Shown here in pieces: positions 1 through 6,271 of a stretch of DNA of 8,005 bases; within the stretch, counting starts at the first letter, position 1; each line of letters begins with the position of its first letter. Below the pieces are notes generated by a model. That model made no database searches. It saw only the letters and a list, made by a program, of their open reading frames with translations, and was not told the DNA's origin. Made by a program: the position numbers and the translations under genes. The stretch lies in assembly GCA_020628265.1 (NCBI GenBank), contig JAHDFG010000096.1, forward strand, positions 1-8,005, written 5' to 3'. This stretch comes from Pseudooctadecabacter sp. GTDB taxonomy: Bacteria; Pseudomonadota; Alphaproteobacteria; Rhodobacterales; Rhodobacteraceae.

Positions 1-733
1 GCGAGGCGAGGCCGATGAGAAGAAACAGGCAAAACGGTTTGTAGTAGGGTTCCCACTTCGGGATGAACAACCGCGTCCCCAGCCAGACCCCCAGCAGCGT
101 GGGCGGAATCAGCGCAAGCCCGCGCAGGGCGGCTGTGGTGTTCATGGTGCCGAATCCCAACTGGATGAACAGGGACAGCCCGCCGGACGCAAACAGGAAC
201 AACACTAGCGTGCCACGCATAGACCGCGCCGCACTGCCCAGCGACAGCACGTAGAGCGCGATGACCATGCCGCCCACATGGGCCAGCCCCGATGCGATTC
301 CCGCGATGATCCCGGCGATCATGGTTCCCGGTTTTGAGTCGACGCCGCGAATACGAACCTTGGCCAATTGCAGGGCCGCCAGCGTGACGATCAACGCAAG
401 GGCGACCGCTTTGGATGTATCGATGGGCAAGGCCAACGTCAGCCACAGGCCCAAGGGCCACCCGATCACGGAGCCCAGAACCAGCAACAAGGCGGTGGGC
501 CGATCCGCATCCTGAATGCCTGCACGCGCCATCATCAGGCTGGCCGACATTTCCAGAAACCAAAGGACGGGGATCAATGCGACGGGGGCGATGAATGTCG
601 CGGCAGAGGCCATGATGAGGGCCGATAGTGCGAACCCCGAAAAGCCCCGTACGATGCCAGCGGCAAAGGTGATCCCGACCAGTGCGAGGATCTCCAACTG
701 CGACAGCTGTGTGAGGTCCGAAAGCCATGTCAC
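1..733 (-). CDS. tauE: TauE/SafE-family sulfite exporter, 3' end outside window
   Basis: Integral membrane protein of the TauE/SafE (DUF81, COG0730) family, probably exporting the sulfite released by Xsc. Translating from a GTG at 731-733 gives 244 uninterrupted residues to the window edge; family members are about 250, so only a short C-terminus is missing. The protein is a series of hydrophobic segments, roughly residues 13-30, 33-68, 79-103, 108-124, 136-165, 173-195, 202-223 and 232-244. The first contains the conserved AAGIVRGFSGFA glycine-rich segment (residues 24-35), a family hallmark near the N-terminus; AHVGGM near residue 151 is a matching segment in the second half. The GTG start overlaps the TGA stop of ackA (shared GTGA), which argues for translational coupling and fixes the start. 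The family assignment is firm. Sulfite as substrate is inferred from the neighbours, since other members carry other sulfur or organic anions. Confidence 0.85.
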   Translation of the reverse strand, partial: MTWLSDLTQLSQLEILALVGITFAAGIVRGFSGFALSALIMASAATFIAPVALIPVLWFLEMSASLMMARAGIQDADRPTALLLVLGSVIGWPLGLWLTLALPIDTSKAVALALIVTLAALQLAKVRIRGVDSKPGTMIAGIIAGIASGLAHVGGMVIALYVLSLGSAARSMRGTLVLFLFASGGLSLFIQLGFGTMNTTAALRGLALIPPTLLGVWLGTRLFIPKWEPYYKPFCLFLLIGLAS

Positions 734-1806
734 GACCCCGCCCCGCAGGAAATCGCATCCACAGCGATCTGGCGTTCTTCATCGGCTTTGACCACGTGAA
801 CCGGGACGTCGCCCAGAAACGCCAGATGCGCCATGATCCGGTCGCGGATCGGGGCGCTGTTCTGGCCGATGCCGCCCGTGAACGCCACGGCGTCCAGCCC
901 GCCCATGGCCACCACTGCTGATCCTGCGTGCCGCGCGGCCCAGTAGCAAAAGTGGTCGACGGCAAAACGGGCCTCATCCGTGTCGGCGGCCAGAAGCAGG
1001 CGCATATCATTGGATCCGCCAAGGCCCTTCAGCCCGCTGTCCTTGTTCAACCGGCGCGATGCGGCGTCCGCCCCGTGAATCTCCGCCATGCGCAGCACAG
1101 CCATGCCATCAATGGCACCGGACCGTGTGCCCATGGTGAGACCATCAAGGGGCGAATAGCCCATGGAGGTGGCGACCGATTTGCCCTGATGGATCGCACA
1201 CAGTGACGCGCCGGACCCAAGGTGGAAGGCCAGCAAGCGGTCCGGCAGGGCGTCGCCGAACTGGGTCACGATCCACGCGTAGCTGAGCCCGTGGAACCCG
1301 TAGCGGCGGATGCCCATATCGCGGTCTTCCTTGGGGATCGCGTAGGCGGTCGCGATGTCCGGATTGGTCGCGTGAAAGGCCGTCCCGAAAGAGGCGTATT
1401 GCGGAAGGTCTGGGGCGAGCGCCGTGATGGCATGGATGCCGGCCAGATTGTTGGGGTTGTGAAGCGGGGCGAGCGGGGTCGCGGCCTCGATGCCTGCGAT
1501 GACGTCGTCGGTGACGGGACAGGGTGCCACAAGCGACGTGCCGCCATGGACCACACGGTGGGCTGCCGCTGTCAGGTCCGACATTGCGATGCCTTGGGCG
1601 GTCAGGCTGGCCATGATCGCCGACAGGGCTGTGTCATGGTCAGGGGCGGCGATGTCTTTGTCGTCGGTGCCAAGGTCGATATGCGCCAAGGGGCCGCCAA
1701 TGCCGCTGACCTGTCCGGCCATCACTTCGGTCAAGCGCGTACCTTCGGATGGCCGGAACACGGCCACCTTGATCGAGCTGGACCCTGCATTGACGACCAG
1801 AATCAT
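730..1806 (-). CDS. ackA: Acetate kinase homologue with altered active-site motif
   Basis: Member of the acetate/propionate kinase family (ASKHA fold), expected to convert acetyl phosphate and ADP to acetate and ATP. Visible family motifs: VVNAGSSSIK (residues 4-13), HRVVHGG (83-89), RRYGFHGLSY (167-176), HLGSGAS (195-201), TMGTRSG (224-230) and FTGGIGQNS (309-317), ending in ADEERQIAVDA. At 358 residues it is shorter than the usual 390-400. Two positions depart from the standard active site. The FDTAFH motif, whose Asp is the catalytic residue Asp148 in the Methanosarcina enzyme, reads FGTAFH with Gly141; and HLGNG reads HLGSG with Ser198. The Gly codon is GGG, two base changes from an Asp codon, so a single sequencing error does not explain it. 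The ATG lies 3 nt after the pta stop with a G-rich stretch just upstream. The role is an overflow and ATP-yielding branch beside Pta; whether it is catalytically competent is open. Confidence 0.88.
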   Translation of the reverse strand: MILVVNAGSSSIKVAVFRPSEGTRLTEVMAGQVSGIGGPLAHIDLGTDDKDIAAPDHDTALSAIMASLTAQGIAMSDLTAAAHRVVHGGTSLVAPCPVTDDVIAGIEAATPLAPLHNPNNLAGIHAITALAPDLPQYASFGTAFHATNPDIATAYAIPKEDRDMGIRRYGFHGLSYAWIVTQFGDALPDRLLAFHLGSGASLCAIHQGKSVATSMGYSPLDGLTMGTRSGAIDGMAVLRMAEIHGADAASRRLNKDSGLKGLGGSNDMRLLLAADTDEARFAVDHFCYWAARHAGSAVVAMGGLDAVAFTGGIGQNSAPIRDRIMAHLAFLGDVPVHVVKADEERQIAVDAISCGAGS

Positions 1807-1809
1807 GTG

Positions 1810-2727
1810 CTACCCCGCCGCCATGATCGCGCCCAAGGCGATGGACGACAGACGGGCCGCCGCCGGATCGGCGCGGGACGTCAGAAGGATCGGCACCTTC
1901 GCCCCCATGACGATGCCACCGGCACAGCCACCCGTGAGGTAGACGAAGGATTTGAACAGCGCGTTGCCGCTGACGATGTCGGGCACGATGATAGCATCGG
2001 CCTGACCCGCGACGGGATCATCCGTCAGCTTCTTGGCCTTCACGGCCTTGGGCGACATGATCAGATCAAAGGCCAGCGGACCGGAGAAGTCGGCGTCGTC
2101 GATATTCTCCTCCGCCCAGTCTCGCAATTCGCGGCCTTCCATGGACGAGGGCACGCTTTCGATGGCGGACTCGGTGGCCGACAGGAAGGCGACCTTCGGG
2201 CGGGCGTTGCCCAAACGGTGCAACAGGCTCACGACTTCCTGCGTGGCGTCTTTGCGGGTGTCGATATTCGGGTCCACATTCACGGCGGCGTCTGAGATGG
2301 TGATCGACGCGTCGCCTTTGGTGATGTGGAAGATGTGGACAAAGCGTTTGCCGGTGCGCAAGCCATTGTCGCGGGCCACGGCGGCGCGCATGAAGGCGTC
2401 GGTGTGCAACTGGCCTTTCATCAGAACGTCAGCGCGGCCTTCACCGCAGGCGCGGGCGGCGGCCATGCCGCTTTCGATCTCGCCGTCCGCCTCGATCAAC
2501 TCAAAGCCCGAGATATCCCAGTCCAGCTTTTCGGCCTCGGCCTCGATCATGTCCCGTTCGCCGGTGAAGATCGGGACCATCATGTTGGCTTCGGTCGCTT
2601 CCTTGGCCGCGAGCATCGGCAACGGTGCACCGGCGCGGGCAATGGCGACACGCGGGGAGGGCGCATCCTGGGCCAGCTTGATGATATGTGCCGGAACCTG
2701 CGCCTCGGCGTCCGATAGAAAGCCCAT
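1810..2727 (-). CDS. pta: Phosphate acetyltransferase, short single-domain type
   Basis: Converts acetyl phosphate from Xsc plus CoA into acetyl-CoA and phosphate, carrying the carbon of sulfoacetaldehyde into central metabolism. The 305-residue protein is a single PTA_PTB (PF01515) domain without the long N-terminal part of enteric Pta (about 700 residues). Recognisable segments are ADVLMKGQLHTDAFMR (99-114), SGPLAFDLIMSP (215-226), the acidic DDPVAGQADAIIVPDIVSGN (236-255) and GGIVMGAKVPILLTSRAD (270-287). This version resembles the C-terminal domain of proteins annotated as enoyl-CoA hydratase/phosphate acetyltransferase, and phosphate butyryltransferases. The start chosen is the ATG at 2725-2727, because AAGGGGA lies 5 nt before it; an upstream in-frame ATG at 2781 would translate through an intergenic stem-loop. 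Its TAG stop is 3 nt from the ackA ATG. Context next to xsc favours acetyl over butyryl phosphate. Confidence 0.9.
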   Translation of the reverse strand: MGFLSDAEAQVPAHIIKLAQDAPSPRVAIARAGAPLPMLAAKEATEANMMVPIFTGERDMIEAEAEKLDWDISGFELIEADGEIESGMAAARACGEGRADVLMKGQLHTDAFMRAAVARDNGLRTGKRFVHIFHITKGDASITISDAAVNVDPNIDTRKDATQEVVSLLHRLGNARPKVAFLSATESAIESVPSSMEGRELRDWAEENIDDADFSGPLAFDLIMSPKAVKAKKLTDDPVAGQADAIIVPDIVSGNALFKSFVYLTGGCAGGIVMGAKVPILLTSRADPAAARLSSIALGAIMAAG

Positions 2728-2732
2728 GGTAT

Positions 2733-2739
2733 TCCCCTT
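2733..2739 (-). promoter_or_regulatory. Ribosome binding site of pta
   Basis: AAGGGGA on the minus strand, 5 nt before the ATG at 2727. It decides the pta start in favour of 305 residues over the 323-residue reading that begins 54 nt upstream, for which no such site is seen. Confidence 0.8.
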
Positions 2740-2749
2740 AAAACAGTTG

Positions 2750-2779
2750 GACCGAGGCAGGGGTGGCCCCGCCTCGGTC
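2750..2779 (-). promoter_or_regulatory. Strong stem-loop between xsc and pta
   Basis: On the minus strand the arms GACCGAGGC and GCCTCGGTC pair perfectly (9 bp). Inside them GGGG can pair with CCCC across a three-base CCA loop, leaving one bulged T. TTG before and CAA after can extend the base with one more bulged C. A TTTT run follows 6 nt after the 9-bp stem, too far and too short for a textbook intrinsic terminator. The structure sits 18 nt after the xsc stop and about 10 nt before the pta ribosome binding site. It may be a partial terminator or a 3'-end stabiliser that keeps xsc mRNA more abundant than pta-ackA-tauE mRNA. The hairpin is seen directly; its role is inferred. Confidence 0.65.
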
Positions 2780-2796
2780 AATCTTAGCGTAACCGC

Positions 2797-4578
2797 TTAA
2801 GCGACGGTCTGCGGCTTCATGTCATCCTTGGAGATGCCAGCCACAGCGACCGGCTTCTTCATGGCGTCGCGACGGAAGGGCTCGCCCAGTTCCTGGTTGA
2901 TCATGGCTTCGATCAGCGTGGTCTTGCCGTGGTTCATCTGATCGTCGATGGCCTTGTTCAGGGCGGCGGTCAGCTCTTCCATGGTGCGGGCGACAACGCC
3001 TTGCAGGCCGCAGGCTTGCGCGATGCCAGCGTAGGACACCTGCGTGTCGAGTTCCGTGCCGACGAAGTTGTCGTCAAACCACAGGGTGGAGTTCCGCTTT
3101 TCCGCGCCCCACTGGTAGTTGCGGAACACGATCTGCGTGATCGGAGGCCATTCGCCACGACCGATGGCCGTCAGTTCGTTCACAGCGATACCGAAGGCAC
3201 CGTCGCCTGCGAAGCCCACGACCGGCACATCAGGCTGGCCGATCTTGGCACCGACGATGGCGGGCAGGCCGTAGCCACAGGGGCCAAAGAGGCCAGGCGC
3301 CAGATACTTACGACCTTCGTCGAAGTCCGGATAGGCGTTGCCGATGGCGCAGTTGTTGCCGATGTCGGAGGAGATGATCGCCTCACGTGGGAGGGCGGAC
3401 TGGATCGCACGCCATGCCATACGCGGGGACATCCAGTCGGGCTTGTCCGCACGGGCACGTTCGTTCCACGTGGTGCCTGGATCGTCGTCTTCGTGGTCCA
3501 TCGAGGACAGCTGCTGCGCCCAGTTGGATTTCGTTTCCGCGATCTTGGCTTTGCGGTCCGCGCGGCCTGCGTCGCCTGCATCATCGCTGAGGTTCGCAAG
3601 GATGCCCTTGGCGACCTTGGCCGCGTCACCCACGATGCCGACGGTGACCTTCTTGGTCAGGCCGATGCGGTCGGGGTTGATGTCGACCTGAATGATCTTG
3701 GCGTCAGCGGGCCAGTATTCCATGCCGTAGCCCGGCAGGGTGGAGAACGGGTTCAGACGGGTGCCGAGGCAGAGGACAACGTCAGCCTCTTTGATCAGCT
3801 CCATGCCAGCCTTTGATCCGTTGTAGCCCAGCGGGCCTGCAAACAGAGGGTGGGAGCCCGGGAAGGCGTCGTTGTGCTGGTAGCCCACGCACACAGGCGC
3901 ATCGAGCTTTTCAGCCAGCGCCTTGGACGCATCAATGCCGCCTGCGGACAGAACCACACCGGCACCGTTCAGGATGACAGGGTTCTTGGCGGAGGAAATA
4001 AGATCAGCCGCCTTCTTGATGGAGTTCTCGCCACCGGGGGAGACTTCGAATTCGATCGGGTCGGGGATTTCGATGTCCACGACCTGCGTCCAGAAATCGC
4101 GGGGGATGTTGATCTGTGCAGGGCCGGACAGGCGCTTGGCCTGAGAAATCACGCGGGTCAGAACCTCGGCCACGCGGGACGGGTCACGGACCTCTTCCTG
4201 ATAGGCGACCATGTCCTCGAACAGGGCCATCTGCTCGACCTCTTGGAAGCCACCCTGACCGATGGTCTTGTTGGCGGCCTGCGGGGTGACCAGCAGCAGC
4301 GGGGTGTGGTTCCAGTAGGCGGTCTTGACAGCGGTCACGAAGTTGGTGATGCCGGGACCGTTCTGGGCGATCATCATGGACATCTTGCCGGTGGCGCGGG
4401 TGTAGCCGTCGGACATGAAGCCGGCAGACCCCTCGTGGGCGCAATCCCAGAACTGGATGCCAGCGGCAGGAAAGATGTCCGAGATCGGCATCATGGCGGA
4501 CCCGATGATACCGAACGCATGTTCGATGCCGTGGGCTTGAAGCGTCTTAACGAAGGCTTCTTCGGTCGTCATTTTCAT
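2797..4578 (-). CDS. xsc: Sulfoacetaldehyde acetyltransferase
   Basis: Thiamin-diphosphate-dependent cytoplasmic enzyme (EC 2.3.3.15) that desulfonates sulfoacetaldehyde with phosphate, giving acetyl phosphate and sulfite. It is the point where several C2 sulfonate pathways meet. At 593 residues it matches the usual size. The N-terminal Pyr domain (about 1-165) carries the family glutamate in AHEGSAGF (Glu49), followed by QNGPGITNF (72-80). The middle domain spans about 185-330. The C-terminal PP domain has the ThDP/metal motif GDGAFGIAVNEL (458-469) ending in FRNYQWGAEKRNS (485-497), with Asn487 at the metal-ligand position. FWDCAHEGSAGFMSDGYTR and YQWGAEKRN are the features by which I recognise Xsc rather than acetolactate synthase, glyoxylate carboligase or oxalyl-CoA decarboxylase. 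AAGGGGGA lies 7 nt before the ATG. It is followed by pta, ackA and tauE in the same direction, and preceded by a pair of TauR-type repeats. Confidence 0.96.
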   Translation of the reverse strand: MKMTTEEAFVKTLQAHGIEHAFGIIGSAMMPISDIFPAAGIQFWDCAHEGSAGFMSDGYTRATGKMSMMIAQNGPGITNFVTAVKTAYWNHTPLLLVTPQAANKTIGQGGFQEVEQMALFEDMVAYQEEVRDPSRVAEVLTRVISQAKRLSGPAQINIPRDFWTQVVDIEIPDPIEFEVSPGGENSIKKAADLISSAKNPVILNGAGVVLSAGGIDASKALAEKLDAPVCVGYQHNDAFPGSHPLFAGPLGYNGSKAGMELIKEADVVLCLGTRLNPFSTLPGYGMEYWPADAKIIQVDINPDRIGLTKKVTVGIVGDAAKVAKGILANLSDDAGDAGRADRKAKIAETKSNWAQQLSSMDHEDDDPGTTWNERARADKPDWMSPRMAWRAIQSALPREAIISSDIGNNCAIGNAYPDFDEGRKYLAPGLFGPCGYGLPAIVGAKIGQPDVPVVGFAGDGAFGIAVNELTAIGRGEWPPITQIVFRNYQWGAEKRNSTLWFDDNFVGTELDTQVSYAGIAQACGLQGVVARTMEELTAALNKAIDDQMNHGKTTLIEAMINQELGEPFRRDAMKKPVAVAGISKDDMKPQTVA

Positions 4579-4585
4579 ATGGGAA

Positions 4586-4593
4586 TCCCCCTT
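4586..4593 (-). promoter_or_regulatory. Ribosome binding site of xsc
   Basis: AAGGGGGA on the minus strand, 7 nt before the ATG at 4578. It supports that ATG as the start; an in-frame ATG two codons later would have 13 nt spacing, which is less favourable. Confidence 0.75.
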
Positions 4594-4611
4594 TGCGTGT
4601 TTGGCTGCATC

Positions 4612-4644
4612 TTACGTCCAAGGCCCAGCTTCGGTTAGGTCCAG
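4612..4644 (-). promoter_or_regulatory. Pair of TauR-type operator repeats upstream of xsc
   Basis: Read on the minus strand, CTGGACCTAA (4635-4644) is followed by TTGGACGTAA (4612-4621), a direct repeat with 23 bp between starts (about two helical turns) and 8 of 10 bases identical. From memory, the R. capsulatus taurine regulator TauR requires two direct repeats of CTGGACYTAA: the first copy fits exactly and the second differs at two positions. The pair lies 33 to 66 bp before the xsc ATG, in the spacer between tauR and xsc. I see no convincing -10/-35 pair for xsc, which is common for activator-dependent promoters. A weaker copy, TTGGCAATAA (4658-4667), sits exactly 23 bp further upstream. 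MocR-family dimers typically bind paired direct repeats. Confidence 0.7.
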
Positions 4645-4714
4645 ATCGGCATGCAGTTTATTGCCAAGATAATCGTTATTAAGACCGTTAGTCTCATTAG
4701 TGGCGGTGAAAGTC

Positions 4715-4728
4715 GAGTCTTTTGACTC
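4715..4728. repeat. Small inverted repeat after tauR
   Basis: GAGTC, a TTTT loop, then GACTC form a perfect 5-bp inverted repeat 24 nt after the tauR stop. In the tauR transcript it would be a short hairpin with an AAAA loop followed by GACTTTC, with no clear U-tract, so it is at most a weak terminator. It could instead mark another binding site in the xsc upstream region. Confidence 0.35.
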
Positions 4729-4752
4729 ATTATCGGAGGTTGTCCATTCGGC

Positions 4753-6216
4753 TCAGGTCATTTCACCTATAGTACGGGCGATCAGGGAAACGCCTTCTGT
4801 GATCCGCGGGCTCGGGATCGAACTATAGGCCAGACGGTAATAATTCTGCGGCGGTGTCGGGCTGCCGAAAAAGGCGTGGCCGGGTTCGACCAGAACGGAC
4901 TTTTCCGCCAGTCGTGCCGCAAGCACGCGGGTGTCCACATGGTCCGGTGCACGCATCCACAAGGAGGAGCCGCCAAAAGAACCGCGCCCCGCAACGGTCA
5001 ACCCATGTTCATTGAGCGCCCGATCAATCGTCGTGCGCCGGTCATGGAAAGCGCGGGACATGCGTTTGACCAGTGCATCGTAGTGACCCCGGGACAAAAA
5101 GTAGGTCACGGTCCGCTGGATATGCCCCGGAGGGTGCCGCAGCACCGACGCCCGCAGCGCCCGCGCTTCGCGAATGAACGGGGCGGGGCCAACCATGTAG
5201 CCCAGCCGCAGCCCAGGGAAGAGCGACTTGGAGAAGCTGCCCACATAGATCACGCGGCCATTTTTATCGAGGGACTTGAGCGCAGGCGAAGGCGGTTTCA
5301 GAAACGACATCTCGAACTCGTAGTCGTCCTCGACGATCAGGAAGTCGTCCCGCTCGGCTTTCTCCAGCAGGTCCTGCCGCCGCGACATGGGCATGGTGGC
5401 CGCTGTCGGGCACTGGTGGCTGGGTGTGGTGAACAGCACGTCGGTTTCGGCGGGCAGGGCATCGGGGGGCAGGCCGTCGCTGTCCACGGGGATGGAATGA
5501 AGATGACAGCGGGATTGTTCCAAGATGCCGCGCAGGGCCGGATAGCACGGGTCTTCGATGGCGGCCGTCCGGCGCTGGGTCAGCAGCACCTGCGCCGTCA
5601 GCCACAGCGCGTTCTGGGCCCCCAGCGTCAGCAGGATTTCATCCGGTTTGGCGAGGATCCCACGGCGGGGCAGGGTCTGGCGGGCGATGAAGTCCAGCAG
5701 CTTGGGGTCGTCGCTGTCAAAGTAGTCGGCCGTCAACGCGTCGAAATCCTTGCGTCCCAAAGCCTCAAGCGCGCAAAGGCGCCAGTTGGCGCTGTCGAAC
5801 AACGTGGGATCAGCCTGTCCGTAGATGAACGGATAGCGGTAGCTGGCCCAATCTGCGGGCTTTGAAAACGGATCGGCCGAGGTATAGCGTCGCCCGATCG
5901 CGCGGGACCAATCCACGGTACTGTTTTCCGTGGCATTGGCGGGGAATAGCGGGGGTTCCGGCGCATTGTCGGACACGAAATAGCCCGACCGCCCGCGGGC
6001 CACGATGTAGTCATCTGCCAGCAGTTCCGTGAACGCCAGTGTCACCGTGATCCGGCTGACGCCGAGGTGTTCGGCCAGTTTGCGCGACGACGGCAGTTTC
6101 TCACCCGGACGGAACCGCCCCGCCAAAATCCCCTCGGCCACCAACTGCCGGATCTGCGTTTGCAGCGTGCCTTCGGCATCGGGTTTCAGAAAGAAGGTTT
6201 CAACGGGTAGGGCCAT
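4753..6216 (-). CDS. tauR: MocR/GntR-family transcription regulator, TauR-like
   Basis: Predicted regulator of the sulfonate genes: an N-terminal GntR winged-helix DNA-binding domain fused to a fold-type-I aminotransferase-like domain that binds PLP and probably senses an amino-group ligand such as taurine. The winged helix spans about residues 15-82, with GEKLPSSRKLAEHLGVSRITV as the recognition region and RGRSGYFV as the wing. The aminotransferase domain follows a linker at about 85-125. It has EDPCYPALR (221-229), TPSHQCPTAATMP (264-276), VEDDYEFEM (295-303) and SFSKSLFPGLRLGY (327-340), in which Lys330 is the expected PLP lysine. The 487-residue length is normal for MocR proteins. The ATG has only a weak upstream AAGG and lies within an inverted repeat. 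Its position directly before xsc, and TauR-type repeats at both its own start and at xsc, support the TauR assignment over PdxR, GabR or other MocR members. R. capsulatus is reported to have tpa, tauR and xsc adjacent. Confidence 0.88.
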   Translation of the reverse strand: MALPVETFFLKPDAEGTLQTQIRQLVAEGILAGRFRPGEKLPSSRKLAEHLGVSRITVTLAFTELLADDYIVARGRSGYFVSDNAPEPPLFPANATENSTVDWSRAIGRRYTSADPFSKPADWASYRYPFIYGQADPTLFDSANWRLCALEALGRKDFDALTADYFDSDDPKLLDFIARQTLPRRGILAKPDEILLTLGAQNALWLTAQVLLTQRRTAAIEDPCYPALRGILEQSRCHLHSIPVDSDGLPPDALPAETDVLFTTPSHQCPTAATMPMSRRQDLLEKAERDDFLIVEDDYEFEMSFLKPPSPALKSLDKNGRVIYVGSFSKSLFPGLRLGYMVGPAPFIREARALRASVLRHPPGHIQRTVTYFLSRGHYDALVKRMSRAFHDRRTTIDRALNEHGLTVAGRGSFGGSSLWMRAPDHVDTRVLAARLAEKSVLVEPGHAFFGSPTPPQNYYRLAYSSIPSPRITEGVSLIARTIGEMT

Positions 6217-6221
6217 AAGGC

Positions 6222-6250
6222 CTTTTAGCTGGCCTTAACGGGGAAGTGAA
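6222..6250 (-). promoter_or_regulatory. Possible tauR promoter
   Basis: Minus-strand TTCACT (6245-6250) and TAAAAG (6222-6227) are 17 bp apart, each matching 4 of 6 consensus bases. The start site would then fall at or very near the tauR ATG, giving a leaderless or nearly leaderless transcript. One TauR-type repeat fills the spacer and the other abuts the -35, as expected for self-repression. Both hexamers are weak, so this is tentative. Confidence 0.3.
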
Positions 6251-6260
6251 CTGGTCTTAG
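6229..6260 (+). promoter_or_regulatory. Pair of TauR-type operator repeats at the tauR start
   Basis: On the plus strand, CTGGCCTTAA (6229-6238) and CTGGTCTTAG (6251-6260) form a direct repeat with 22 bp between starts. They match the TauR consensus as I recall it (CTGGACYTAA) at 9 and 8 of 10 positions. They point away from tauR, opposite to the pair in front of xsc. A 7-bp inverted repeat, TAAGGCC (6216-6222) with GGCCTTA (6231-6237), overlaps the first copy and the start codon. The likely role is self-regulation of tauR. Confidence 0.6.
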
Positions 6261-6271
6261 GGAGTGCGCGA

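Noticed and set aside
1222..2295. Long plus-strand open frame of 357 codons opposite ackA and pta
   Set aside because: It lies antisense to two clear enzyme genes, spans their junction, and its translation is Gly/Arg/His-rich with no recognisable motif. Such frames are common opposite GC-rich genes.
2728..2781. Upstream ATG adding 18 residues to Pta
   Set aside because: The extension would encode the stem-loop, has no ribosome binding site, and the internal ATG has a good one.
2797..4578. Acetolactate synthase or another ThDP carboligase instead of Xsc
   Set aside because: Motifs near the catalytic Glu and the end of the ThDP motif fit Xsc, and the pta, tauE and tauR neighbours fit sulfonate catabolism.
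2929..4638. Plus-strand frames of 295 and 262 codons opposite xsc
   Set aside because: Both are antisense to xsc, which has all its family motifs, and show no protein-like pattern of their own.
4876..5865. Plus-strand open frame of 329 codons opposite tauR
   Set aside because: Antisense to a full-length MocR gene with intact motifs; composition is typical of a shadow frame and no ribosome binding site stands out.
4753..6216. Stand-alone aminotransferase
   Set aside because: The N-terminal GntR winged helix and the linker show the MocR regulator architecture; PLP binding here serves sensing.
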